Positions 1-7,447 are shown, numbered from the stretch's first letter. The stretch is 24,608 nucleotides of DNA from RGIG6374 sp045600965 (GCA_045600965.1 JAZRYW010000024.1:1-24608), one strand, 5' to 3'. Numbers and translations are program-made. The notes: generated by a model from the letters alone, not told the origin.

Positions 1-2
1 AG

Positions 3-335
3 GTTGAGTTTGAGGATAAAAAGTTGCACAGGTGCTCTGAAGATGAGTCTTTCGGAAGGAAGAAACTCGGAGAGGAGCGCTATAGAAAGTATATGCAGCG
101 GATTGGCGACCTATGGGCAGCGGATAGCCTGGAAGATGTACGGGATATCCCTGGACATTATCATGAATTGATTGGAGACCGCAAGGGACAATGGGCCTGC
201 GATTTGGATCAGCCTTACAGATTGATTTTTACGGCACGCGAAAGGCCAATCCCGACTGATAAGACAGGCAAATATGTGTGGATTGAGATTACCGCAGTCG
301 ACATTATTGAGATAGATAATTATCACGGCAAATAG
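3..335 (+). CDS. higB: HigB/RelE-type toxin, 5' end cut by window edge
   Basis: This is a small toxin of the RelE/ParE/HigB superfamily; known members are ribosome-dependent mRNA endonucleases or gyrase poisons. The first in-frame ATG lies outside the window: the open frame runs from nt 3 (VEFEDKKLHRCSEDESFG), so an internal TTG at 24 is not the start. The core pattern is typical: a helical front half, then GDRKGQWACDL and a closing strand YRLIFTA, matching the GDRKGxWxxxxxxxxRxxF signature of HigB-like killer proteins. The next gene, 64 nt downstream on the same strand, is a HigA-like antitoxin, so the order is toxin first as in hig loci. The region is AT-rich compared with the housekeeping genes, consistent with horizontal gain. 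The family call is secure; the exact target is not visible. Confidence 0.85.
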   Translation, partial: VEFEDKKLHRCSEDESFGRKKLGEERYRKYMQRIGDLWAADSLEDVRDIPGHYHELIGDRKGQWACDLDQPYRLIFTARERPIPTDKTGKYVWIEITAVDIIEIDNYHGK

Positions 336-363
336 GACTTTTTATTAATAATATTATTTTGTC

Positions 364-390
364 ACCGGACAAGCACAAGCCGGTATTTTT
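364..390 (+). terminator. Terminator-like hairpin between toxin and antitoxin
   Basis: A 5-bp stem ACCGG (364-368) / CCGGT (380-384) with an 11-nt loop is followed directly by a T-rich run (ATTTTT). It sits between the toxin stop (335) and the antitoxin start (400). It could attenuate read-through or set the toxin:antitoxin ratio. The stem is short, so this is a tentative call. Confidence 0.35.
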
Positions 391-399
391 AAATTTATT

Positions 400-1494
400 A
401 TGGTGATTAAGGCAAACGCGAGCAAACTCGCAATCGTATTCCATCCAGGAGTGACTCTTGCTGAAAAACTAGAAGAAATGGGAATGGGCATAAAAGAGTT
501 CGCAGTAAGGACATCAAAGCCAGAGAAGACCATAATTGCCGTCGTTAAAGGCAACAGTTCTCTCACAACAGAAATGGCAGTCTCTTTTGAGAATGTCACA
601 AAGATTCCTGCTTCTTTTTGGCTCAAAAAGCAGCAGATGTACGATGAATTTCTCGTAAGGAAGAATCGGGAAACTACTATGGCCGCTTCCGTGGACTGGA
701 TGAGGCAGTTTCCTGTAACTGAAATGGCCAAACGTGGCTGGATTGCCGCAAAAACTACAGTAGAAGAGAAAGTGAATGAGCTGTTCTCTTTCTTTGGGAT
801 CAGCACTGAAAAGGCATGGGCCGATTATTACTTGAACCAGCAACTCAAAGTTGCGTTCAGGATTTCGCTATCTGGAATGAAAGATCCGCACGCAATGTCA
901 GCATGGCTACGAGAAGGAGATATACTTGCCAACGAGATATGTCCAGATGCTGCCTTTTCTGAGAAAGAGTTGAGACGTGCTCTGCCAAAGATGAAAGAAA
1001 TAATGGCCAAAGAACCGAAGGATTTTCTAAAACAGTTACAGGATGTATGTCTGAGCTGCGGCGTCAAACTGATTTGCACGCCCTGCCTTCCCAAAGCGCC
1101 AATCGGAGGGGCAACGAGGTGGATAAATGATTACCCTGTTGTACAGATTGCTTCAAGATACAAGAGGTATGACATATTTTGGTTCAATTTCTTCCACGAG
1201 ATAGGCCATATACTCCTGCATGGTAAAAAAGAGATTTTCCTTGAAAAGGCTGGTCGTTTCGATCAGGACGTAAAAAAAGAAAAGGAGGCTGATGATTTTG
1301 CAGCCAACATAGTCTTGGCAAAAGAGGATGAAAGCACTATAGTTCTCCGAAACAAGTATAGCAGGACGGCCATAATCGCTGCCGCAAAAGAATTCGGCAC
1401 CCATCCATCGATTATCGTAGGCAGACTGCAGCACGACGGAATTATCAAATACAATCAGGATCAATTTCTAATCAAGAAAGTGGACTTCAGTTGA
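400..1494 (+). CDS. higA: HigA-type HTH antitoxin fused to ImmA/IrrE metallopeptidase
   Basis: This 364-residue protein has two parts. Residues about 5-85 form a HigA/XRE-like helix-turn-helix region (FHPGVTLAEKLEEMGMGIKEF, then TSKPEKTIIAVVKG and PASFWLKKQQMYDEFLVRK), the usual opening of HigA antitoxins. Residues about 215-340 form an ImmA/IrrE (COG2856) domain with the zinc motif HEIGH at residues 266-270 and downstream acidic residues (EKEADDFAANIVL, about 294-306) expected to supply the third zinc ligand. By family knowledge the first part binds the toxin and the operator, and the second is a zinc peptidase that in other systems cleaves a repressor. The gene follows the HigB-like toxin and probably shares its transcript. 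HigA-ImmA fusions are known but their trigger and substrate are poorly defined. Base composition is AT-rich like its neighbours. Confidence 0.85.
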   Translation: MVIKANASKLAIVFHPGVTLAEKLEEMGMGIKEFAVRTSKPEKTIIAVVKGNSSLTTEMAVSFENVTKIPASFWLKKQQMYDEFLVRKNRETTMAASVDWMRQFPVTEMAKRGWIAAKTTVEEKVNELFSFFGISTEKAWADYYLNQQLKVAFRISLSGMKDPHAMSAWLREGDILANEICPDAAFSEKELRRALPKMKEIMAKEPKDFLKQLQDVCLSCGVKLICTPCLPKAPIGGATRWINDYPVVQIASRYKRYDIFWFNFFHEIGHILLHGKKEIFLEKAGRFDQDVKKEKEADDFAANIVLAKEDESTIVLRNKYSRTAIIAAAKEFGTHPSIIVGRLQHDGIIKYNQDQFLIKKVDFS

Positions 1495-1514
1495 CAACAT
1501 AAAGGAAAAAGATT

Positions 1515-1793
1515 ATGGGAAAGCATAAATTCCGGATTACGGAGAGGGATTTCCTTGTGGCAAACCGGAAGGCTGCGAGAGAAGAGGAGATCCGAGAACA
1601 CGGAAAGCAGATTATTTTTAGATCTGCGCTACAGAGATCAAAAAAGACCTATAGCAGGAAGAACTTTAAAAAGACAGGTATCAGCGATGATGACCTGTCT
1701 TTTTTTGAGATTCCGTGTCAATTTCGGAATAATGGCGCCATCCTAAATACTCTTTCTTCTTTTTTCCAATTTACGAAGAAAAATAACCTGTGA
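1515..1793 (+). CDS. Small basic conserved protein after the TA pair
   Basis: The gene begins 20 nt after the antitoxin stop with a purine-rich stretch (AAAGGAAAAAG) ahead of ATG. The first 65 or so residues are highly charged and basic (ERDFLVANRKAAREEEI, then KKTYSRKNFKK) and end in an acidic patch, DDDLSFF. From memory, short Bacteroides proteins with the pattern ExDFLxANRKAxREEEIxxHG are common, and most end near such an acidic patch. Here the frame stays open for another 28 residues of low-complexity, unconvincing sequence, and a strong transcription terminator overlaps codons around residues 52-64. The functional protein may therefore be the N-terminal 60-odd residues. No function is known to me. 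Confidence 0.6.
   Translation: MGKHKFRITERDFLVANRKAAREEEIREHGKQIIFRSALQRSKKTYSRKNFKKTGISDDDLSFFEIPCQFRNNGAILNTLSSFFQFTKKNNL
1668..1706. terminator. Strong bidirectional intrinsic terminator
   Basis: A perfect 12-bp stem pairs 1668-1679 (AAAAAGACAGGT) with 1693-1704 (ACCTGTCTTTTT) around a 13-nt loop. A T-run follows on the plus strand, and the A-run on the left gives a T-run on the minus strand. It can stop the HigB-HigA transcript (plus) and the AbiE transcript (minus). It overlaps the 3' part of the 92-residue open frame. Confidence 0.8.
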
Positions 1794-1802
1794 AATCGTT
1801 AA

Positions 1803-1886
1803 AAGTTAGCCTAAAGTTAGCCCGATAGTATTTCAATCATTTTTCAAAATCAGGCTAAAAAAATAGGCTAAAAAATAGGCTAACTT
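1803..1886. repeat. GGCTAA/TTAGCC repeat cluster with 11-bp inverted repeat
   Basis: Between the convergent stops at 1793 and 1880 the hexamer TTAGCC (plus) occurs twice (near 1806 and 1816) and its complement GGCTAA three times (near 1853, 1866 and 1878). The outermost copies form an 11-bp inverted repeat, 1803-1813 AAGTTAGCCTA with 1876-1886 TAGGCTAACTT. The right arm overlaps the end of the minus-strand 70-residue frame. It could be a protein-binding site, a recombination scar or a weak terminator; the sequence does not decide. Confidence 0.5.
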
Positions 1887-2092
1887 ATTTTTCCATCGAA
1901 AAATTTCGCCGTCGCGGGGGTAATGTCTATCGGAACCATCTGCGATGATTCGCCATCTTCCTTTCCTGCTCTGAGAAATGCCTCAAAATCGTACTCTATT
2001 CCATTCTCTTTGAGCAGAGAACGCAGATATCTGTTTTCTTCTTTAAGATTATGTATGGCTGCATCATCCATATTGTAACCGACTATTTCCAC
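1880..2092 (-). pseudogene. Short stub resembling N-terminus of a large helicase-type protein
   Basis: The 70-residue frame starts 10 nt inside the end of the upstream AbiEii-like gene, so it is translationally coupled. It has a leucine-rich, coiled-coil-like start (NLKEENRYLRSLLKENGIEY, about residues 15-34), a polar linker, and then ITPATAKFF before it ends in DGKIS. From memory this layout (KEENxxLRxLLxxxGI followed about 25 residues later by a short motif entering a large domain) resembles the extreme N-terminus of long DEAD/DEAH-helicase or TOTE-type conflict proteins of Bacteroidota. Those continue for hundreds of residues; here the frame stops where the first large domain would start, next to the GGCTAA repeat cluster. 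I infer a truncated remnant. A genuine small AbiE-associated protein is the main alternative. Identity is uncertain. Confidence 0.4.
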
Positions 2093-2889
2093 CTGTCGCC
2101 TTCCAACCTGTCAATCAAACGCTCTTTCACAAGCGCATATCCAATGACAGGATCGAAGTTGTCCCCGATTCGAAGCAATTGCGAAACATCGCCGATAAAC
2201 TCGGTATTCTGCATCTTCTCATCCATATTCAGCATAAACTCCTTCCATGTAGGCAGATGCTCAACCACGAAACCCATATAGCGCTTGTAACATTCAATCA
2301 CTTTCTCATCATCCACCTTTCCCTTTGTCAAGGCAACATAAAGGTCATAAAGGTCACGCCCTTTCAACCTTTGATACAAGGCACGCAATTTTGTTCCCAC
2401 CAGTTCATCCAACTGGTAAGTCAGAATTTCTGCCTCGCCGGAAAACCACATACTGTCCACTTTGAAGGGAATCCTCACCATAGGAAGCACACTGAAATGC
2501 TCCTTACAGTTTATTTCTACCTTCAAGTGCAACGGCAGTGATGGAACTCCGTCAGAATCAAGCCTGAATATCAAAGTATTATTATGCTTCTTCTGTTTGA
2601 CTTTCGGCTCTCCCAAAAAGGCAAGAACTTCGCGAATACGGTCGTAGGTCTCTTTGATCGGCCCTGCTTCAACCTGGACTAAATCAATATCCTCGCTGTA
2701 CCTGGGCTGTGGATGCAAATACAACTTGTGAAGTGCCGTACCACCACGGAACGCCAAATGATGGGCAAGATATTCGTCACTGTATATCGCAACAAGTGCC
2801 CTGCAAATCAGCAAATCCTGCTCCACCTTATGCCTATCAGTCCAAGGAACAAGGCTGTTCCATTGATCAATCGCAAATTTCGGTATCAT
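2083..2889 (-). CDS. AbiEii-family nucleotidyltransferase toxin
   Basis: This 268-residue protein has the nucleotidyltransferase signature of the AbiEii/AbiGii (DUF1814) family: FRGGTALHKLY at residues 47-57, then the metal-binding RYSEDIDL at 63-70 (D67 and D69). The lysine strand HLKVEIN follows at about 121-127, and the family helix GTKLRALYQRLKGRDLYDL spans 165-183. By family knowledge these are bacteriostatic toxins of type IV toxin-antitoxin systems that transfer nucleotides, with abortive phage infection as one outcome. Length is normal and all visible motifs are intact, so the enzyme looks active. It overlaps the AbiEi-like gene by 4 nt upstream and the 70-residue stub by 10 nt downstream. 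Confidence 0.9.
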   Translation of the reverse strand: MIPKFAIDQWNSLVPWTDRHKVEQDLLICRALVAIYSDEYLAHHLAFRGGTALHKLYLHPQPRYSEDIDLVQVEAGPIKETYDRIREVLAFLGEPKVKQKKHNNTLIFRLDSDGVPSLPLHLKVEINCKEHFSVLPMVRIPFKVDSMWFSGEAEILTYQLDELVGTKLRALYQRLKGRDLYDLYVALTKGKVDDEKVIECYKRYMGFVVEHLPTWKEFMLNMDEKMQNTEFIGDVSQLLRIGDNFDPVIGYALVKERLIDRLEGDRWK

Positions 2890-3716
2890 ATCTCGTCAAT
2901 TTCTATTTCCATGTTTTTCAATATGTTCCATCGGTTGTCCGCATCACAGTCTTTGCATTCCATCCCAAGTTTCAGCGGCACCCTGCGCATAACGATTCCT
3001 GAATCTTTTGCTTTCTGCCAAAGAGCATCGGCCTGACTTATTTCTTCAAGGACTTTTTCAAGTATGTATCCAAGACGCTGGACTACAGGAGCGCTGTATT
3101 TTGATAATAATTTCGAATCTGTATGCTCCCAGTCCATCTGCTCCACAAGCTCCGAGAGCACTGTCGATGCACGATTCAAACCTCCAACTTTTTCCTGGTA
3201 ATCCACAAGATCCAGTGCGGTCAATTCCGGAGAAGAGACATTCAGTGTTCCCATCTGTGTAGGGAATGTCCTCACAAAATCCATCGGAAGCGATTCCTTT
3301 CGCATAAACACCAGCTCAGAACCGTTTTTCACTCCGGACCGCAATGCCGTCCCCTGGACCACAACAGAAAAGGTCATCGGTTTTTGATGCGCTGCTCCAT
3401 AAAACTCGGCTGCATTAAGTAGCGATACATAGTAATCCCGTCCAAGATGTTTCATCAGTGCATCCATCCAAAACACCGGCGGAACTTCTCCCTTCAATTT
3501 GTATTCTGTGGGCACGGTCACGTAAAAGCCACGCCAGGGAGATACAATTTCGCCTCTTTTTACAAGCCGGGAAAGTGATACTCTTCTGTTTTCGACACTC
3601 ATTTGAGGAAATTCCTTTTCGACCGATTCCAAGGTGAAAACATACCGTCCCACTAGGCTCCCGGCCACAACCCATTCAGATAGCGTCTGTGTTTTATTGC
3701 TCCTTGTTGCCTTCAT
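2886..3716 (-). CDS. AbiEi-family antitoxin / transcriptional regulator
   Basis: This 276-residue protein is the partner of the AbiEii-like toxin, overlapping it by 4 nt. The first 90 residues look like a winged-helix (SLSRLVKRGEIVSPWRGFYVTVP), typical of AbiEi antitoxins, which repress their own operon. The following part (YYVSLLNAAEFYGAAHQKP, then SSPELTALDLVDYQEKVGG) matches the AbiEi C-terminal domain. A longer frame from a TTG at 3749 exists, but that TTG lies inside the apparent promoter -7 box, so I chose the ATG at 3716 (MKATRSNKTQ). The family call rests on motif pattern plus position; which regions contact DNA is inferred. Confidence 0.85.
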   Translation of the reverse strand: MKATRSNKTQTLSEWVVAGSLVGRYVFTLESVEKEFPQMSVENRRVSLSRLVKRGEIVSPWRGFYVTVPTEYKLKGEVPPVFWMDALMKHLGRDYYVSLLNAAEFYGAAHQKPMTFSVVVQGTALRSGVKNGSELVFMRKESLPMDFVRTFPTQMGTLNVSSPELTALDLVDYQEKVGGLNRASTVLSELVEQMDWEHTDSKLLSKYSAPVVQRLGYILEKVLEEISQADALWQKAKDSGIVMRRVPLKLGMECKDCDADNRWNILKNMEIEIDEI

Positions 3717-3736
3717 TATATTCCGCAATTCTGTTG

Positions 3737-3768
3737 CAAAGATAAACAAATTCTGTTAATTATTGCAA
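3737..3768 (-). promoter_or_regulatory. Promoter of the AbiE operon with repeat elements
   Basis: On the minus strand a TATCTTTG -7 box (3737-3744) lies 20 nt downstream of TTGC (3765-3768), close to the Bacteroidota TTTG/TAnnTTTG consensus. The ATG at 3716 is about 20 nt beyond the -7 box. The 9-mer AACAGAATT occurs once between the two boxes and once just after the -7 box, as a direct repeat that could be the AbiEi operator (inference). Confidence 0.6.
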
Positions 3769-3898
3769 CAAAAGACGCGAACTATTACCCTTTCTTTTTG
3801 GCCCCAAAAATCATACAAACTATTGTAAAACATTCAAATCGGCCCCACAGGCCACTCCAGCCGCACACGCGTCCAAAATAAGGGTTTGTTTTTTTCCT

Positions 3899-3932
3899 AT
3901 AAAAAGAAAACAGCCGCCAAAATGGCGACTGT
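3899..3932 (-). terminator. Terminator of the DUF2795 gene
   Basis: Read on the minus strand, ACAG-T-CGCCA (3932-3923) pairs with TGGCG-G-CTGT (3919-3910) around a 3-nt loop, with one T/G wobble position. A T-rich tract (TTTTCTTTTT) follows directly. It lies about 40 nt after the stop of the minus-strand gene. Confidence 0.75.
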
Positions 3933-3968
3933 CAAACATTTTGTTATTGATAATCAATAGGTTAGCGA

Positions 3969-4190
3969 TTAGTACTCCTCTTCGTTGAAGAAAAAGTCCT
4001 CTTTGGTGGGGTAGTCAGGCCAGATGTCTTCGATGCTCTCGTAGGGTTCACCGTCGTCATCCAGGTCTTCGAGGTTTTCAATCACCTCCATAGGGGCTCC
4101 TGAACGGGTGGCATAATCAATAAGCTCATCTTTGGTTGCGGGCCAGGGCGCATCTTCAAGTTTGGATGCAAGTTCAAGTGTCCAATACAT
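3969..4190 (-). CDS. DUF2795 family small acidic protein
   Basis: The 73-residue protein opens MYWTLELASKLEDAPWPATKDELIDYATRSG, which I recognise as the DUF2795 domain widely conserved in Bacteroidales; many homologues share the ending PTKEDFFFNEEEY almost letter for letter. The protein is very acidic. Function is unknown. The gene is monocistronic, with its own promoter and terminator, and its high conservation marks the return from the accessory segment to core genome. Confidence 0.85.
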   Translation of the reverse strand: MYWTLELASKLEDAPWPATKDELIDYATRSGAPMEVIENLEDLDDDGEPYESIEDIWPDYPTKEDFFFNEEEY

Positions 4191-4234
4191 ATCGGTTAGT
4201 TTTTTGTTATGTTATCCTTTATTTTTTGGGGCTG

Positions 4235-4268
4235 CAAATATATATAAAAAAGAAGACATAAAACCAAA
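4235..4268 (-). promoter_or_regulatory. Promoter of the DUF2795 gene
   Basis: On the minus strand a TATATTTG -7 box (4235-4242) is preceded 22 nt upstream by TTTG (4265-4268). The spacing is 2-3 nt longer than usual. The start codon is 44 nt downstream. Confidence 0.5.
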
Positions 4269-4285
4269 TTTTTTAAGGCAGGTTC

Positions 4286-4530
4286 CTACTCGTATCTCTT
4301 GACAGTGAATGCCCTTGTCTGGACAAGACTTCCGTTGACGTAATATGAGAAACGGGCATTGTCCGAAACGCGATTGGTGATGACGCTTGTTTCGAACGAA
4401 CGGCGGTCGGAGAACTGGAATCCGTCACCTCTCCATTCGCCGGCCGCTCGAAATCACGGCAATACTTGCCCGCCACCGTAAGCGCCATAGCAAAATAGGA
4501 CGCACTGCCGTCCGGAGCCGGTTGCTTCAT
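4286..4530 (-). pseudogene. Frameshifted 3' remnant of an unrecognised gene
   Basis: Two protein-like frames abut. The first (4530 to about 4440) reads MKQPAPDGSASYFAMALTV, then AGKYCRDFE. The second, shifted by one base near 4440, reads GEWRGDGFQFSDRRSFETS, continues through a beta-rich stretch (NARFSYYVNGSLVQTRAF) and ends VKRYE at a TAG at 4286-4288. The first frame continued past the junction turns into low-quality serine-rich sequence (stop at 4273), so a one-base indel best explains the data. The start is 8 nt after the stop of the esterase-GH43 gene and there is no signal peptide, so the original N-terminus is probably lost too. I do not recognise the family. A sequencing error is possible. 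Confidence 0.5.
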
Positions 4531-4538
4531 TCTAAAAA

Positions 4539-7442
4539 CTACTTCTGGACAAACCAGTCGAAGCAGGCCTTTCCACCTGTCTGAACGGTCGGGTAGCAGA
4601 ACAGGGCCGTACGGTATCCGGTGAAATAATCAAGCGTGAAGCGCATATGGAGCTGATAATCGATATCAGTCCAGCTGCTGCCGTCCTCGGAGAAGGAGAA
4701 GGTGGCTGTGTCCCTGTTGAAATCGTAACGGATCTTCAGAAGGACATCCCCTGCCGAATCGGTCCTGCTGCTGAATATGACGGAAGACGCATTGCCGGGG
4801 AAACCGGTCTCATCGCGCCTCAGAGGACGTTCCTCGAGGAGTTCGATGTAGAAACCGTCCGCACGGCGGACAACGCCTATGCTGGCGCGGTTGCTCTGGA
4901 ATGCCGATATGCCGGCGAAATCACCCTCGAGAAGTCCGGAAGCGTCAAGCCGTACAGAGCTTTCGCAGGTGGGGCCTACAGTGCGCTGTGTGAGCGTGTT
5001 GCGGGCGTCGGAAAGTCCGGTGGCAATCTGACCTGTGGTCAGGGTGAGCCATCCGGGACGCTCGGTGAGCGACCAGCACCCGTCAAGGGGCTTGTGGTTC
5101 CACTGCCATACGAGGTCGAGGGTTTCACAACCGAAGTCATCGCTCGCCCAGACGCGGTTGGAGCCGCTGGGCGCGAGGTTTACGTCGATATGGTCTGCGG
5201 GACGGGTGTCACCGTTTATAAGTGGCCATCCGTCAACCCATTCCACCTTCTGAAGAGTGGGGATGCGGCCTACGGCGCCGTGGTCCTGGAATAACATTGC
5301 ATACCAGTCACCGGAAGGGGTGTCTATCAGGCAGCCCTGGGCGATTCCGTCACCCCTGCCTCCTATCGTGCCGCTGCATATCACGCGGCTCTCCCACGGC
5401 CCTTCAAGCGAGCGGCTCCTCCAGCAGCGCTCGGTGCGTACGCCTCCCATCGGCCAGTCTATCTCAAGCAGGTAGTACCAGTCGCCTATATGGTAGAAGC
5501 GGGTGCCTTCGGCTCCGAGCATAAGACCCTCACGAGGCGTGTCGATGAGAAGCTTCGGCTCGACTTTCACCCCGCTCAGATCGCTCTCGAGTTCGGCGAT
5601 GTAAAGCTGTGTGTTGCCGAATATCGCCCACACCCTGCCATCCTCGAAGAAGAGCGATGCATCGTGGAAAAAACTGTCGTAGGTGCCGACCCTCTCCCAC
5701 CCGCTGCGGTTTATGTCATCGGTGCGGTAGACATAGGTTTTGCCCGTCTCGTTGGTTATGAAAAGGGCATACCACCAGCCGTCGTGATAGCGCAGGCTCG
5801 TTGCCCACTGGCCCTTGCCGTATGCTGAGCGAGAGCCCTTGAAGCTGTATATCTCCTCCGCGTCGGGATTGCCTTCGCAGATGTCATCGCAGACATAGCT
5901 CACTATCTCCCAATGGACAAGGTCACGCGAATGCATTATCGGAACCATAGGATGATAGAACATAGTGGTGCTGACCATATAGTAGTCATCGCCCTTTCGC
6001 ACCACGTCGATGTCGGGTATGTCGGAATAAGTCAGCGGGTTGTCGCAGGACGTGACGGGAACTGCCATCTCGGGACGGGCTTCCGATTCGAGAATCACCT
6101 GCACGGCGCGCTCGCCGAGTGTCTTCTTGTCCTGAGGATGTATGTCGTTCCACTCGCCAAGGTCACGGTTGCAGATGACATAGACGTTGTCCATCTCCTC
6201 AGCCACCTGACGCTGCAGGTCCTGAACCTTCACCCATCCGCTGGTCTGAGCAGTTTCCCTCTCGGAATGCTCGAATGCGGCCAGTTCTACTATGTAGAAG
6301 GGCAGGTCGGGACGGTTGAAGGCCTTGCGCCAGCTCGTTATCATCTTCTTGAGCAGTTCGCCGTAATCGTCGGGACGGCCGGCGTTCGATTCGCCCTGAT
6401 ACCAAACGACTCCCTTCAGACGGCTGCCTATGCCGGCTTCGGCATAGGGAGCAACCATAGCGTTGTAGAGGCCGGAGGCCATATACTGCAGGAACACCTG
6501 GTTGTCGCGGCGGTGCATCCTCTTGCCCCGTCTGTACTGCCAGCCTTCGGTCAGACGGACAGCGCGGCCCGATGAGGGTTCGAGGCTGTATTCCTTGTCG
6601 GGGACGAAGGCGGCCCCGCTTTCTGCCGCATAGAGGTGGATGTCCACCACATTGATGCCCGGATGGAGATATTCTGCGGGGACCCTGTAATTGCGCGGAG
6701 GATACATATATGTAGTGTTCCCGACATAATGGCCGTTGACGAAGGTGGAGTCTGCATCGCGCATTGCGCCGAGATGAAGTATCGCATCCCCCCTGCACTG
6801 CGAGGCCTTCAGCTTGAACTCGTTGCGAAGGTAATGGCTGCCATAGACGGCGTGCCCGTCCTCAAGGCCCCAGTCGGAGAACATATCATCAAGCTTCACC
6901 CATTGCGAGGCGGTGTTTTCGGGGAGCGCGTCGTGCTCGTTCTGCCAGTCGACGTAGAGATGCGCGTTGTGGTAGAGGGTGGATTCCATCCACTTGGGGT
7001 CACGGCACTGTCGCAACTGGTCCTGCGCCCATCCGGGAAGTTCCTCGGCGGGCAGCCAGGCCTCTATCGGCGAGCCTCCGACGGAGGAGTTGATGACAGT
7101 CACCTGACGGCCGTCGGCCTCGTGGAGACCGCGCGCCACGAAATAGCAGAGCGCGCCCCAGCCCTGTGCGGTGGCGGGGGTGGAGAGCGTCTCCCAGCGT
7201 CCTGCGGGGACGGCCTTCTGCGGCCAGTCGAAATTGTAGGACAGGGGGACTTTCAGGTAATGTATGTCCTCGCAGGTGTAGTCAGCCACATACGGGGCCA
7301 CCACATCCATACAGCGGCTTATGGGAAGTTCCATATTGGACTGGCCCGAGAAGAACCAGAGGTCACCTTCGGGAATTTCGGTCTGTGCAAAAGCCGCCGT
7401 GGAGACGGCTGCAATCACGATAGTCAGGATTGTTCTTTTCAT
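4539..7442 (-). CDS. Secreted esterase-GH43 bimodular glycan-degrading enzyme
   Basis: This is a two-enzyme fusion; residues are numbered from an ATG at 7451. A signal peptide (MKRTILTIVIAAVSTAAFA) begins at the ATG at 7442, chosen as start. Residues about 28-460 are an SGNH/sialate O-acetylesterase-like carbohydrate esterase: SGQSNM with nucleophile S38, VVWYQGES about 348-355, and D436-I-H438 as acid and base. A beta-rich insert lies at about 180-290. Residues about 467-770 are a GH43 five-bladed propeller: base Asp in YSDIPDID (475-482), D598 in HDASLFF and acid E648 in GAEG. A C-terminal beta-sandwich of GH43 type follows. By family knowledge such fusions remove acetyl groups and arabinose or xylose from plant xylan. 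It is coupled to rsgA rather than to SusC/SusD genes. Exact substrate and CE family are not certain. Confidence 0.88.
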   Translation of the reverse strand: MKRTILTIVIAAVSTAAFAQTEIPEGDLWFFSGQSNMELPISRCMDVVAPYVADYTCEDIHYLKVPLSYNFDWPQKAVPAGRWETLSTPATAQGWGALCYFVARGLHEADGRQVTVINSSVGGSPIEAWLPAEELPGWAQDQLRQCRDPKWMESTLYHNAHLYVDWQNEHDALPENTASQWVKLDDMFSDWGLEDGHAVYGSHYLRNEFKLKASQCRGDAILHLGAMRDADSTFVNGHYVGNTTYMYPPRNYRVPAEYLHPGINVVDIHLYAAESGAAFVPDKEYSLEPSSGRAVRLTEGWQYRRGKRMHRRDNQVFLQYMASGLYNAMVAPYAEAGIGSRLKGVVWYQGESNAGRPDDYGELLKKMITSWRKAFNRPDLPFYIVELAAFEHSERETAQTSGWVKVQDLQRQVAEEMDNVYVICNRDLGEWNDIHPQDKKTLGERAVQVILESEARPEMAVPVTSCDNPLTYSDIPDIDVVRKGDDYYMVSTTMFYHPMVPIMHSRDLVHWEIVSYVCDDICEGNPDAEEIYSFKGSRSAYGKGQWATSLRYHDGWWYALFITNETGKTYVYRTDDINRSGWERVGTYDSFFHDASLFFEDGRVWAIFGNTQLYIAELESDLSGVKVEPKLLIDTPREGLMLGAEGTRFYHIGDWYYLLEIDWPMGGVRTERCWRSRSLEGPWESRVICSGTIGGRGDGIAQGCLIDTPSGDWYAMLFQDHGAVGRIPTLQKVEWVDGWPLINGDTRPADHIDVNLAPSGSNRVWASDDFGCETLDLVWQWNHKPLDGCWSLTERPGWLTLTTGQIATGLSDARNTLTQRTVGPTCESSVRLDASGLLEGDFAGISAFQSNRASIGVVRRADGFYIELLEERPLRRDETGFPGNASSVIFSSRTDSAGDVLLKIRYDFNRDTATFSFSEDGSSWTDIDYQLHMRFTLDYFTGYRTALFCYPTVQTGGKACFDWFVQK

Positions 7443-7447
7443 ATCTG

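Noticed and set aside
24..335. TTG at 24 as toxin start
   Set aside because: The frame is open to the window edge with family-like residues (VEFEDKKL) before it.
3717..3749. TTG start for the AbiEi-like gene
   Set aside because: The TTG lies within the promoter -7 region; the ATG at 3716 fits better.
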